In this document: in pieces, positions 44,032 to 55,275 of the stretch | Layout of the letters: each line of letters begins with the position of its first letter | Numbering within the stretch: position 1 is the stretch's first letter | Origin: Stenogyne calaminthoides | Lineage: Eukaryota; Streptophyta; Magnoliopsida; Lamiales; Lamiaceae | Assembly: GCA_037126765.1 (NCBI GenBank) | Contig: JBBCBC010000043.1 | Location: 2,604,001 to 2,668,000 of the forward strand | Reading direction: 5' to 3' | DNA length: 64,000 nucleotides | Program-made: the position numbers and the translations under genes | Notes under the pieces: model-generated | What the model saw: only the letters and a program-made list of their open reading frames with translations | Told to the model about the DNA's origin: nothing | Database searches by the model: none

Positions 44032-45661
44032 TGTAGGTCCAGAAAGGGTTTTGTGAGGGCAGAAGTCTAGAGGGGAGGGGTGAATAGACTTCTAAAAACT
44101 TTTCGTGCAAGATCAGGTGTGATGGCAGGTTGCCTGATCAGAGTACGAGTGAATCAGTTTGGACTGATATCCAACTTACTGATAGCCTGATGGCAGATCA
44201 GTTCGGTGTCTATCAGTTTAACTGATGTGTGGAAACTAGTTTTAACCCGTGTGAAAAACCAGTTTTATCAAATCAGATTCTGAAGTCTGTTTTCAATCAA
44301 ATGACTGAAATGTCAAACTGATCAGATCAGTTGCTTGGTGCAGACTGATCCTAACTCAGAATATGTATGCAGTTTTTAGCCCAAGTTGTGTGCAATAGTG
44401 TAAAACAGTTAACAGCAGATAAAATCACACAAGATTTTTATAGTGGTTCGGACAACCAGTCCTACGTCCACTCTTCCCTATCACAAGGGGCACCAACTTA
44501 ACCAACTGGATTTAGTTTATTGTGTTAGTCCAACACAGTACAACCAACAGATGTTTCAAGAGTTCTCACTCAACCGATCCCAGAAATCAGAACTAGAAAC
44601 CCTAGTCTGAAATCTTGCTAAACAAACTTAACCTAACTTTTGGGTTTGGGTAAGATTTGTTGTTTGTTCCAACTGGAATTCTATCCTAGTTTTGAGGTAG
44701 CCTAAAGCTAGAGGATAAGAATTCTATGCTAAGAACTAATGGGATGAACACTTATAAAATAAACTTGAGTTTTGTGTTCTTCGTGCGGAAATTTGCTTAT
44801 GGCTTGAGCTTGATGATAATTTCCGTGTCTTCACTCTGAAGAGCAATCCCATATTTATAGACCTCAAAATCAAAGAGCCGTTGGAGAGCAATTTGAATTT
44901 CAGGTTATTTTTGGTAGGTATGCAGGATTGATTTGACGTGCTTCAGGAACGGTATGGCCGAAAGCTTGTATATTTGTCCTTTATAGCCGTTTGACTTTGC
45001 AGCGCCGAATCCTGCATTGTCAGCTCCGTACGTACGTGTCTCGTTCTCATTGGTTAACAAGTACACTTTTTCAGTGTTTGTTCTACCAACTAAAGTTGGC
45101 ATTCTTCTTGTTCTGATTGACAACGTATGACCTGGTGTAACATCAGTTGACACCTGGTGTGAGCTGACTTGATCAGATAAAACTGATTAGTCTACCTGAT
45201 AGAGTCTTCTGGTGCAAGTTGTCTTAGCTCAACTAGAAGACTCGGCTGATGTAGGTCTTCTGGTCTTCTGGTCTTGATCTTCTGGTAGTCATCTGATCTT
45301 CAGGTCTTCTGAACTTGAGCTTCGTGTCTTCACCTGATCATCTGACTTCGTCTGATGTTCTGACTTGACTTGTCTTCTGACCCGACCTGGTCTTCTGATC
45401 TTCTGACCTCATCTGGTCTTCAAATCTTCTGACCTCATCTGGTCTTCTGATCTTCTGACCTGGTCTTCTGATCTTTTGACCTGACCTATACATATTGAGT
45501 TTCCCCTCAATATGTGACCTATTCTTTTACATCAGTTGTCTATACATTTCAGCTGGTCATCCTATCCTGATTCTAAGTCACCAGTCAGCTAACAGGTCTC
45601 ACTGGTCCTATTACAAACTATTTTAGAACTTCCATCAAAACTTAATACAAATTTCCCAACA
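44032..45661 (-). repeat. 3' LTR of SIRE-A
   Basis: A 1,630-bp LTR, minus strand, starting TGTTGGGAAATTTGTATTAAG and ending GGACCTACA. TCTATAAATATGGG on the minus strand at about 44,847-44,862 is a likely TATA box. The copy at 55,865-57,431 is homologous over its whole length but strongly diverged in its central part. Confidence 0.88.
45240..45490 (-). repeat. CTTCTGATC-type short tandem repeats in the SIRE-A LTR
   Basis: The plus strand is an irregular run of TCTTCTGATCTTCTGACCT and related units. A unit of about 28 bp (CATCTGGTCTTC...TTCTGAC) is repeated two to three times at 45,385-45,485. It is the most CTG-dense part of the LTR and the part that differs most from SIRE-B. Confidence 0.7.
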
Positions 45662-45869
45662 ATTTCCCCCTTTTTGATGGAACCAAAACACTTAATCAGA
45701 AAAACAGATAACCATGCAGAAAGTAAGAACATGAACAACATAAATTAGAAGACAATGAGATGTTGTCTTAAGATCAGAAAGGTAACTTGTTTCATTGATA
45801 ATTAGTTTGGAGATTACAAGTACAAGGGTTACCTATCATCTGATCTAAATAATATATCTTCTGACTTCT
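45662..45869 (-). promoter_or_regulatory. SIRE-A polypurine tract and 3' untranslated region
   Basis: The PPT ATCAAAAAGGGGGAAAT on the minus strand ends at the LTR start (45,662-45,680). The remaining 190 bp separate it from the stop of the env-like frame and show no coding pattern. The equivalent in SIRE-B is at 57,432-57,745. Confidence 0.8.
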
Positions 45870-48800
45870 TCAAAATGAGAATCTCTGAAGATCTGCTGGA
45901 ATATTGAAAATCTTGTACATCCTCTGCAGCAAGGCCTCCAGTCTTTCTCTCTCAAAAATATCACCTTTCTTGGCAAAATCGTAGAAGAGTTTTTTGAATC
46001 CGACTAGGTCAAGTGATTTATCAGCTCGGAGTGGCGCAATCATCGTTTCAAACCTGGGTGAAGAAGGAATTAAATATATAATCTTTCCTTCCTGCATTAC
46101 CACCTTGCAGAATTTTGGGTATTTGATCTCCAGCCAATTTAGAAACTCTGCGTCGAATACTCCTTGATCTGCATGTTCTGGTATCTTCTGTAAGATGTAG
46201 ACATTGCTCAGCCAGTCGACCTTGATTCTTTTCCACTCAGGAATCAAGTCCTGTCGAGCTACCAGAATTCCTTCGACTTCTTCAGGAAATGCCCTTTCTT
46301 CCCTGTCCATTTCTTCTGCTGCAGCTACCTTCTTATTTTGTTGCCTGACATAGGTTCAGTTCTGACCGACAGCTTCAGAAAGCTTCTTTTTCTTGATCGC
46401 CGCTTCGATGACCGCTTGTCTCATTTGCTGTTCTTTTTTATCTGCAGTTGTTACCTGCGATTGAGAATGGGTCACGATCGGCTTCTCTACTGGCTTCTTG
46501 ATCTGCTTGGCCGTCTGCTTTTTCTGTACTTTTTCTTCTGGCCCAACAGATTCTTCTTCTTCTTGCAACTTTTTAGCCAGTTCAAGACTTTTAGCCTGAT
46601 CATCAGATTCCAGTCTTTTCTGAACAGAAGAGGAGAAGCCTTCAATTTTATCAACTCTGGTAAAAACCTCTGATAATGCTGACTTCTTCTCGGTGATCTC
46701 CTTTCTCTGAGCCTCAATTTCCTTGTTGTGTTGCTCCACAGTCTGTTTTAGATCATCAGGTGGAATGACTTCAGGCATATCAGATACATTGGTTTCTGGT
46801 ATGTTCGCAATGGTTACCGTCTGCGTTTGTTTTTCTTCTTGCTGTTGTCCTTCCCCCTTTTTGGTTGCATAAAAAAGGTGTGACAACTTGATATTCAGAT
46901 CCCTAAATTGACTCGTCATCTCTTCCTTAAGTTCCTCTACAGCAAGAGGAGTGATCTGAACGGTTGCAGAAGAGGGTGCGGGACCCAGGAGCCTGTTCAA
47001 TCCAGATTTTATGGCCTTCCTGGTCTTCTCTACAGTAACTTCAAATCTCTTCCAACCCAGATCCAGGCAAGACTCAGTCTTCTCCAAGGATCCCCAGACA
47101 CTTTCCAGTAGGATATGCGTTTGTCCAAGCATGTCGGTCTGGAGTCTGAGCTTTTCAGCAAGAGGATCAACCCGCTGCATCACAGAGCTGGGGATAGAAT
47201 CATGCATATGGGTGATTTTATCAACTGTCAGCTTCCTCTCTCTGTCAACCAGGTTCCTTTATTCTTCTTCGAACCGCTTCATCAGATCTGCTGTGAGAGC
47301 TGTAAATTGTGTATCAATGGAAGCCTTTACCCCATCTTGTATTTTCGATGTCATAAGATCTAGGGTATCAGCACTCAGCACAACAGTATGGCTAGATGTT
47401 GATGCCTCGCTAAGCCGGGTCTCATCTGCAGCACCCACTCTTGGTTCATCGGCAGGTTGCTCATACTCAGTGAAAGTATCAGCAACATCTTCCTCTTCCT
47501 CCTCAGAAATGCCCAACTTCTGGTGCACCAACCATCTGATATCAGCATCCGTAGCAAGTTCGGCTGTGCTGGATACACTGGCATTTTGCTTTGCCCTCTT
47601 CTCCAGATCCACAAAATAATCAGGCTCCAAGGCGTTCATCAGAATGAGAAAATCTTCAATATCTTTGAGCCTGATGTCCCTCCAAAATACAATCTCTTCG
47701 ATCTACTTTCTGATCCCATGGAAGTGTTGGTCCAGAAAAGCATTGACTCGGCGTCGCATAAAATATATGGTGGAATCTTCTTGTTCAGGCGAGCCAAGTA
47801 TTGTTCTTGTGTTGAAGGGGTTGTGGGAGATGGAGACATATAGATCATCACCAGCAACATCTGGTGTGAGCTCCAGTTGAACGGGTTCTGGGGCAGGTGA
47901 TGGTGTTTGTTTTCTGGGTGAGGGGGTAAGAGAATGAGAGGAGTAAAAGGGTGATTTGGGAGAAGGTTCAGGTGACGGTGATTTGTGGGTTATGGGTGAA
48001 GGTGTTTTGGAAAGGGGTGTGGGTGATCTGGGGAAGAAAGTGGCTTCATTGCCCTTGAATAGAGAACTTCGGAAAAAGCGAGTCGGAAGGGGCGGACTTC
48101 GATCCGAGCCTCCTCGGCTTGTACACCAGTCTCTCTGGCCTCCGTCTGAACAGGTTCTTCCACCAGCACCATTTCCTGTCCTGTTGGCAGATCCCCTTCA
48201 GATTCTATGATCTCCACATCACTGTCCTCATCCCTAAGACCCTCAGAAGGCATTCCAGCCTTCTTTGGCGTATAAAGTTGTGAGCTTCCGACGCCGCTTT
48301 TGCATCGAAGGCTTACTCACAGCTTGTTTCCTTTTTGCAGCTCTAGCCGTCTGCACAGATGTTGTTGCCTTAGTCTTTGGCACATAAGGAGCTAGGTCAT
48401 CATCTGATTGTCCAGGCAATTCCTCATCCTTAAGAAAAATTGCCTTAAACTTCTCCAGGTATGGTTTCCTCCCAATATCTGACCATGGATAGTTGGGGAT
48501 CTTATCGGCGAGGATGATGCTGACTTTGTGGATGTTGCATATATTTTTGGTCAGCACCACCTGGTCCTGCTCATTCACAGCAAATTTTGCTGATTCCTGC
48601 AGCAATCGATTTTTTAACAACCCCATCCAATTCATATCTGGGGCCTTCTCGATGATGGCAGCCATGACATGCTGCTTCTGCTGAGTTAGGGCATTTAAGC
48701 TGAAAGAAATCCCCAGAATGACCTTAGACACAATCTCGAACAGCAGCCTATATTTCCTTCTGAGGTAGGGAACCTTGACATTGGTGATGTTTGTGATGTT

Positions 48801-49175
48801 CCCAGGCCTCAGGAGCACTTTCTGCAAATACTCCTTATAAGACATCCCGGAATTGAATTCATCAGGGTAGTTTCTGCCCATTGGGAGTCCAAATATCCTT
48901 TGCAAATCCGCATTTGTGACATCAATCCTGTTGCCACCGACGAAGGAATATAGTTCCTTGTTGTCCGTCTCTTCCAATTTCCACAAAAACTCCAGGGATT
49001 CGATTATTGATACACTGTCTAAGTGTCTATAGCAAAACTGTTCTAGTCCACATGCTCTCAAGCGCTCAATTATCTCCACGAATTCCGGATCGCGAGTGAT
49101 GTGGAAGTAGACATATTTTTCATCGATAACTTGCTTAAGCATAGAGGAGTAATCACAGGATTGTGTAGATGCCAT
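45870..49175 (-). pseudogene. SIRE-A env-like reading frame, broken
   Basis: About 1,100 codons between pol and the 3' LTR. I chose the ATG at 49,173-49,175 because it follows a splice-acceptor-like sequence and aligns with the start in SIRE-B. The first 310 residues form a folded-looking domain with a GLEQF motif, an EFLWKL helix and LQRIFGLP, resembling the N-terminal region called putative plant transposon protein or env-like in plant retroelements. An acidic segment, a proline/serine-rich segment (about 47,860-47,990), a Lys/Glu/Gln-rich coiled-coil region (46,360-47,250) and a 145-residue C-terminal domain follow. The frame shifts near 48,245 and back near 48,000. In-frame stops lie at 47,703, 47,259 and 46,356. 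I see no convincing signal peptide or membrane segment. Function is unknown. Confidence 0.75.
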
Positions 49176-49190
49176 TATCTGAAAACATAT
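49176..49190 (-). promoter_or_regulatory. Probable 3' splice site before the env-like start
   Basis: On the minus strand ATATGTTTTCAG lies 3 bases upstream of the ATG. SIRE-B has CCTTTTGTAG directly before its equivalent ATG at 60,527. A conserved pyrimidine-rich tract ending in AG suggests that this downstream frame is expressed from a spliced RNA. The 5' donor is not identified. Confidence 0.55.
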
Positions 49191-50230
49191 CACCATATAA
49201 ACACTTATCAGTGATTTATCATAAGTATAGGCATACACAAACAAAACGAATACCATATATACCACAAAAATGTTAACCCTAACACACAGTACATATGAAA
49301 TACCAAATATTAAACACTGCTAATTACCAAGGAAGCGATTTGAGTGATTTTGAAGAAAAGAATGGATCGCTTGAGTAATTTGAAAGTGTTGATTATTTTC
49401 TGGAAACTAAATGCGTGTTTGAATGTAGAGAAGATGAAAAGGTTCCAGAAATGGTATTTTAGGGTTTATACAAGTGAGAGGGAAAATAAAGTTTTGCACG
49501 AAAGATTTGAAAATACTTGAGTGTCTTTGATTTAATCGGACGATTAAGATCAAGTGGGTGAAAAGTAATTAAATCGTGCGGTCAGGGATTAAAACCGGCA
49601 GACTTTTGGACTTAAAAATTCGCAATAAATGCATTTAACACAAAAATCCCACGTCTGCGTTTAATGCTTGCAGGCGTGACGTCACAAAGTAATGTGAACA
49701 ACAATAGTAACATAGAATAGGCATAAAGATAAATCAGAAAACGTATCTGACTGACTGATATTGTAATCAGTCAGTTACCACTGTGTTCTGATCTGGTTGG
49801 CCTGATTACTGTTGACCTTACTGATGGTAGCCTATCCCTTAGTATTTCCCAACAATGTCCCACTTATCTGATCAGATTTCTGCTGATCCAACATGCAGAT
49901 CAGATTTCTGTTGATCTAATCTGCTTATCAGATTTTTGCTGATCCAATCTGATCCAATCTGCTGATCAGATTTCTGCTGATCCAATCTGATCAAGTCAGA
50001 TCTTGGGATGTGTGCCAGTTTCCCCCCAAAGCCTCATCCTCGGGGAATCGAAGAGTCGCCTCGACTTCCTAAGTCAGCGTGATGTGACAGTTCCGCAATG
50101 ATGGCCTGACGTCACACGATGTGATCTAACCCAACCAGCAGACGCGTAACACCTACGCGCTGTCCTTGCGACGCTAATTTCTTTGGGGGCCTCGAGAATT
50201 CAAATTTTACATTTCCACCCCTGCTCTTCC
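49191..50230. other. Spacer of SIRE-A upstream of the env-like frame
   Basis: No coding region is supported. At 49,865-50,010 there is a run of four to five degenerate repeats of about 34 bp based on CAGATTTCTGCTGATCCAAT. The corresponding stretch of SIRE-B (60,540-61,630) has the same layout. The right end leads into a TATA box on the plus strand. Confidence 0.6.
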
Positions 50231-50240
50231 TCTATAAATA
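50231..50240 (+). promoter_or_regulatory. TATA box of the antisense unit in SIRE-A
   Basis: TCTATAAATA stands 66-75 bp before the ATG of the antisense ORF and points away from the env-like frame. SIRE-B has TCTATAAATT in the same place. Its conservation in both copies, against a diverged background, supports function. Confidence 0.6.
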
Positions 50241-50305
50241 GGACGGGGTTTTAGACATACAACCCATTGTACTTAAACCTACACTTATCGTTCTCAAGCT
50301 TGCAC

Positions 50306-50596
50306 ATGAGAAATTCCGGCAAGTCCTTAATTCCGGCGATAGGCTTCTTCTACTCTACACAACTGACCTCCGGTTCTCAGTACAACCCTGTGCTTCCCTT
50401 ATTTATGATCTCGTCATCATCGGAGGATGACCATATGTCCATTGCCAAGCTTCACTGCCACCGGGGTGGCGGATCTACCGCCGGCAACATGGAGGTAGCC
50501 GTTTGTGCCTTGGGTGCCGATCGAGATGACGTGGTTAACGACGATGAGCAACTTCTGACATGTAATATGGATTTAGTATTATATATGCGAACTTGA
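50306..50596 (+). CDS. Antisense ORF between pol and env-like region, SIRE-A
   Basis: A 96-codon frame on the strand opposite to the element. It aligns from its first Met with a 104-codon frame at 61,698-62,012 in SIRE-B. Shared features are an N-terminal Pro/Phe-rich part, NPV.PL, a run of serines, AKL.YHRGGGS (CHRGGGS here), a VC.L motif and RD.V. Downstream, both copies share a tail with GACC..CGGGTCTT and AATGAAA, like a 3' untranslated region with a poly(A) signal. I know no family for it. The larger upstream ATG at 50,267 is less likely because it is not conserved. Confidence 0.5.
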   Translation: MRNSGKSLIPAIGFFYSTQLTSGSQYNPVLPLFMISSSSEDDHMSIAKLHCHRGGGSTAGNMEVAVCALGADRDDVVNDDEQLLTCNMDLVLYMRT

Positions 50597-50941
50597 TCAA
50601 GTCAAGTCGCCCTTTACAATCCCTTGAATGTTTTGCACCACATGTATGACACTCGTGTTCATTTAAAGCAATAAGTCTCATCGGGTTTAGGATTTAGGGT
50701 TTAGGGTTTTTCTACTGACCTTCGGGTCTTATTGTAATGAAAATTTCGACCTCCGGGTCTTTATCAATGAAATTCTCTTTTATTCCATTGTTGAGTTGAC
50801 TTGATTTCCTTATGCGAATTTTGCATAGTCCTTGTTGTCTTAATATTTATGCAACTTGTTAATCTGATCAGTTCCCCCTACATCTGATATTACTTTTCTA
50901 ATCAGTTGAGGTACCTTACTCAACTGATTCTTTCTATCTGG
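50597..50941 (+). other. Downstream region of the antisense ORF
   Basis: It contains GGGTTTAGGATTTAGGGTTTAGGG (50,688-50,712, telomere-like) and two copies of GACCTYCGGGTCTT around 50,720-50,765, followed by ATCAATGAAATTCTC. The same order of elements occurs at 62,255-62,370 in SIRE-B. It ends at the stop of the RNase H frame on the other strand. Confidence 0.55.
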
Positions 50942-52722
50942 TCAGTCTCTTAACCAACTGGTTCTGGAGACCAGTCCACCAAACATTTCTAGTGCACTTT
51001 CTCCAAGATCCAGAAGCCCTAGCTCATTACAGAGTTCTCTGAATCTGACTTCAGCTAGTGGCTTGGTTAAGATATCAGCTCTTTGCTTGTCAGTATGAAT
51101 CTTTTCCATTCTGATGTGCTTCTTTTCAACATGATCTCTTATGAAATGGTGTCTGACATCCACATGCTTGCATCTTGTATGTTGAACATGATTCTGAGTT
51201 ATTGCAATAGCACTATTACTGTCACATAATATAGGTACGTTCATAGCTACAATGTTATAATCCCTCAGCTGCTGACTAAGCCAGAGCAGTTGGGAACAAC
51301 AGCTTCCTGCAGCCATATATTCTGCTTCAGTAGTAGATGTGGCAACTGATGTCTTCTTCTTTGAAAACCAAGAGATCGGTTTACTACCTAAGAACTGACA
51401 TGTACCTGAGGTTGATTTTCTATCTATTCTGTAACCTCCATAATCAGAATCAGAACATCCACTAAGCTCTAGATTATCATCTGATGGGTAGAATAAACCA
51501 AGGTTTACTGCCCCCTTCAGATACTTAAGAATCCGCTTAGCTGCATCCAGGTGGCTTTGCATTGGATTTACCTGAAATCTGGCACATACACCTACTGCAA
51601 AAGTTATATTCGGTCTGCTGGCAGTCAGGTATAGTAGAGATCCAATGAGAGCCCTGTATTCTTTCTGATTAGTTTTCTGACTATTCTCATCTAGATCCAT
51701 CTTGAATCCAGTCATCATAGGAATTTTGGCTTCCTTACTATTCTGAATTCCAAACTTAGCCAACAAATTCCTAGTGTACTTTGCCTGGCAGATGAATATC
51801 CCTTCTGTACTTTGCTTAACTTGAAGACCAAAAAAGTAATTCATCTAACCCATCATGGACATCTCGAAATTCCCTTGCATTAGTTTGCTGAATCTATCAC
51901 ACAGATTCTTGTTGGGAGATCCGAAGATGATGTCATCTACATAGATCTGAACCATTAGAATATCTTCTCCATCTTCTATTCTGAATAAGGTTTTATCCAC
52001 TATTCCTTTAGTGAATCCACTGTTTATCAAGAACTGAGATAGTGTATCATACCAGGCTCTAGGAGCTTGTTTCAGGCCATAAATAGCTTTTCTTAAACGG
52101 TACACCTGGTTGCCTTTTTCAAAGCCAGGAGGTTGTTCAACATAAACTTTCTCAGCTAGTACCCCATTTAAGAATGCACTCTTTACATCCATCTGATACA
52201 CAATAACCCTATGTGGGCAGCATAAGCCAGAAACAGCCGAATGGCTTCCAGGCGAGCGACTGGTGCAAAGGTCTCATCATAATCAATCCCTTATGATTGT
52301 GAATACCCCTTAGCAACAAGTCTTGCCTTATTTATGGTTATGATATTATTCTCATCTCTCTTGTTCTTGAATACCCACTTGGTGCCAATCACAACTTGAT
52401 TAGTTGGTCTGTCCACCAGTTTCCACACTTGATTTCTCTCAAACTGCTCTAATTCTTCTTGCATGGCTAGGATCCAGCTAGCATCTTGTAGAGCTTCATC
52501 TATGGTGGTTGGTTCCTTCAAAGACAGATAACAACAATACATGGCACTTTCACCAACCTGATGTCTAGTCTGGACTCGGGCATTCGAATTGCCAATTATC
52601 AGATCAGTTGGATGGTCAGATAACCAAGTCCTTCTTTTCTGATGTATATTAGTTTGGATGTCATCATCCTCATCTGATATTGAGTCACTAGCAGGTGGGA
52701 GTGGTGCAGTAATAGGATCCAC
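50942..52722 (-). pseudogene. SIRE-A reverse transcriptase and RNase H
   Basis: Minus strand: WILAMQEELEQFERNQVW, TKWVFKNKRD and ARLVAKGYSQS (52,722-52,291), then a stop and a one-base loss near 52,205. MDVKSAFLNGVLAEKVYVEQ and the catalytic QIYVDDIIFG follow at 52,201-51,845. An in-frame TAG follows at 51,845. From there 300 codons run open through LLYLTASRPNI, the RNase H motifs SDSDYGG, TEAEYMAA and LCDSNSAI, and the tail ADILTKPL. Comparison with SIRE-B (63,529-64,000) confirms the base lost at 52,205. Confidence 0.92.
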
Positions 52723-52935
52723 TTAACATGGACAAGTCTCAGCTGATGTTGGAATCATCATATGCTGATGTCTGTCAGTAGGAACATCAGGTGTTCCCCC
52801 TGAACCAGATGGTTCAGTTGCTACTGTCTCAGTTGTACCAGCTTCTTCATTGACAGTTGTGCGTACCTTTGGGTCTGATTGACCTGGTGAATCAGTAAGA
52901 TCAAGTTTTGGAACATATATTGTTACGTGATCTGA
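52723..52935 (-). other. Decayed linker between integrase and RT of SIRE-A
   Basis: This region has the Ser/Thr/Pro-rich composition of the variable copia linker but no open frame. It joins the integrase tail (52,936) to the RT. Confidence 0.55.
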
Positions 52936-54115
52936 TCATTTTTCCTTAATACTTAGCTGATCCATTTTCTGTGCATCAGGTACCGGTTGATCTGGTAATG
53001 CTTGTTCTGAGGCAGATTTCTCTTGTTCAGAAGATGTCTCATCAAAGACCACATGAGGTGTTTCTTCCACAACTAGGGTTCGCCTGTTGAACACCCTGAA
53101 AGCCTTGCTAGTTGAGGAATATCCTAAGAATATACCCTCATCTGACTTAGCCTCAAAAGTTTTCAACTGGCTCTTCCCATTGTTGTGTATGAAACACTTG
53201 CACCCAAAAATATGGAAGTAAGAAACACGAGGTTTTCTGCCCTTCCACAGTTCATAGGGTGTTTTGAAGTGAGCCTTAGTCAGAGAACATCTGTTCTGAG
53301 TATGGCATGCAGTGTTGATGGCTTCTGCCCAGAAACGGTTTGGAGTGGCATGTTCAGCTAACATAGTATGAGCAGCTTCTTTGAGTGTTCTGTTTCTCCA
53401 TTTTGCTACTCCATTTTTATTGTGGTGTTCTTGCAGCTGATGTTTCATGTTGTATTCCAAACTTAGTGCAAAAATCAGTAATAAAGGAGTTCAGAAATTT
53501 TGTACCTTTATCGGATCTGATTTTCACAATACTGACACCCTTCTCATTCTGTAATTTCTTGAGCAGCTCGGGTATCTTTGTTGTAGTCTCATTCTTCTTG
53601 TATAAGAAAACCACCCAGGTAAACTTGGAATAATCATCCACGATCACCAGAGTGTACTTGCGTCCGCTGAGACTTAGTGGTGTTACTGGTCTAAATAAAT
53701 CCATATGGAGCAGTTGCAATACTCTGCTGGATGCTGGTCCTGGGATTCCCTTAAATGAGGCTTTTACCTGTTTTCCCTTCTGACATGCGACACATGTATG
53801 ATCCTAAGAGAAAACCTCATTCGGGAGACCCTCAACCAAAGACATCCTTGCTATCTTGTTAAGAGTTTTAAAGTTCTGATGGCTCATTCTCTTGTGCCAG
53901 AGCCAACTGCTGCTTTTGGAACTCTTAACAATCAGGCATGCATTTCTTGGACAACTGTTCCAATCTGCAGTGTAGATCGTTCCTTTCCTTGTACCAGTTA
54001 ACAAAATCTGTTGAGTAGCTCAATTCTTGATAGTGCACTGATCAGTCGAGAACTCAACACTGAATCCGTTATCGCAGAATTGTGAAATTGATAACAGATT
54101 ATGCTTCAAAGCTTC
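52936..54115 (-). pseudogene. SIRE-A GAG-pre-integrase and integrase remnant
   Basis: Minus strand: LWHKRMSHQNFKTLNKI (pre-integrase His motif, about 53,900), then the first integrase Asp in HMDLFRP and the second in RSDKGTKF at 53,719-53,417. A frameshift near 53,440 leads to NGVAKWRNRTLKEAAHTML, where the catalytic Glu is Lys (codon at 53,401-53,403). FWAEAINTACHTQNR, CKCFIHNN and GIFLGYS complete the integrase C-terminal part. The right edge at 54,115 is the insertion point of a short LTR element. Confidence 0.9.
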
Positions 54116-54390
54116 TGTTGGGATATTTTAGTTTTGATGAATTATGCCAAAACATTATCAACTTGTGTTATTTAAGTTAATCTACAGATAACAAATTGAG
54201 GGGGAACGAGAAAATAAGTTAAGGGGGAACTCATGAGATCGCATTTAAGATGATCGAGATCGACAAAAGGTCATAGAGATGAAGGCCGATCGAGATCAGA
54301 TAAGAAGGATGAGTTCCGAGTTAACTGATGTGCAAAAACAGATCGGTTGCAAAAATCGATCGACAGGCAAAACCGATCGGCCATACAGAT

Positions 54391-54540
54391 CTGAATCGAT
54401 GAAAAGTGAAATCGAATCGATGAAAAAGTGAAATCGGATCGATGAACGGTGAAATCGATCGATGAACAAAGGAAATCGGATCGATGAGCAGTGAAATCGA
54501 AGCGATGAACAAAGGAAATCGAGAATGATGAACAAATGAT
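54391..54540 (+). repeat. 21-bp tandem repeat in the short element's LTR
   Basis: Seven units of 21-22 bp, pattern GATCGATGAA(C/A)..GTGAAATC, with alternate units having AAAGGAAATC. The TATA box lies about 260 bp downstream. Confidence 0.85.
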
Positions 54541-55093
54541 TTCAAAGCAGAACGTAAATCTGCAGATTAGATTTCTGCAGACCAGAAAATCAGGCGACCA
54601 GAATCAGAAGAGATGAACAGTAATCAGGCTACCTGATCAGATCCATTAGACACACAAAAGCAGCTAGACAATGAGAAGATAACAACACATATATGGATGT
54701 GACATAAAGCTGCAAACAACAGTGCAATAGGACAAAGAAAAGATGGATGACTATTAGTATGGATTTGAATTTACTCTCCAATGGTAATATTCAAATCCAC
54801 ACTATAAATACATTGCACTATCTTCAAAAGAAGAAGATGGAGGATGCTGCAAAGTGAAGATTAAAGCCAAATATTCAAGCATCTCCATTCAAGAACACAG
54901 AGCATTAAATATCCAAACTTACCCAAGAGTGTTCTTCATTATATCTAAGCATAAATGCCATATCATAAGCTTAGAGAGATTTTCTCATCCTTAGCTTAAA
55001 GGCTAAAACAATGTAAGGGAAAATCTCACATAGTTGGAAATAACTCCAAACCCAAACTCTTTCTTGAGAGAGAATTAGTGGTTAAGTAAGGTA

Positions 55094-55275
55094 GTTAATA
55101 GGCGATCCCGTGAGGGAGATAAGTCCCGTAGGCAATCCCGTAAGGGAGATAAGTCCCGTGAAAGTGAGAACTCATTAAACATCTATAGGCGATCCCGTGA
55201 GGGAGATAAGTCCTGAGAGAGTGAGAACTCATTAAACATCTATAGGCGATCCCGTGACGGAGATAAGTCCCGTTG
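55094..55275 (+). repeat. GGCGATCCCGTGAGGGAG tandem repeat in the LTR
   Basis: Four copies of TAGGC(G/A)ATCCCGT.A(G/C)GGAGATAAGTCC. Three are followed by GTGAGA(A/G)CTC, giving a unit of about 50-60 bp, with a shorter second unit. It is downstream of the TATA box and so probably in the transcribed R/U5 part. Confidence 0.82.

Larger units (their letters stand above)
44032..54115 (-). mobile_element. SIRE/Maximus-like copia element with env-like region (SIRE-A)
   Basis: Minus-strand order: GAG-pre-integrase, integrase, RT, RNase H, then a 5-kb region with an env-like frame, PPT and 3' LTR. The long post-pol region and the ATCAAAAAGGGGGAAAT PPT are hallmarks of the SIRE/Maximus clade of Ty1/copia. 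Gag, protease and 5' LTR are not seen because the element is interrupted at 54,115 by a short LTR element that itself is interrupted by SIRE-B; they should continue beyond the window. The reading frames carry several stops and shifts. Confidence 0.88.

Noticed and set aside
46338..47880. Plus-strand ORFs over the env-like region (up to 202 codons)
   Set aside because: They lie opposite the Lys/Glu-rich coiled-coil frame and are rich in Phe/Leu/Ser as expected for its complement; SIRE-B has no counterpart.
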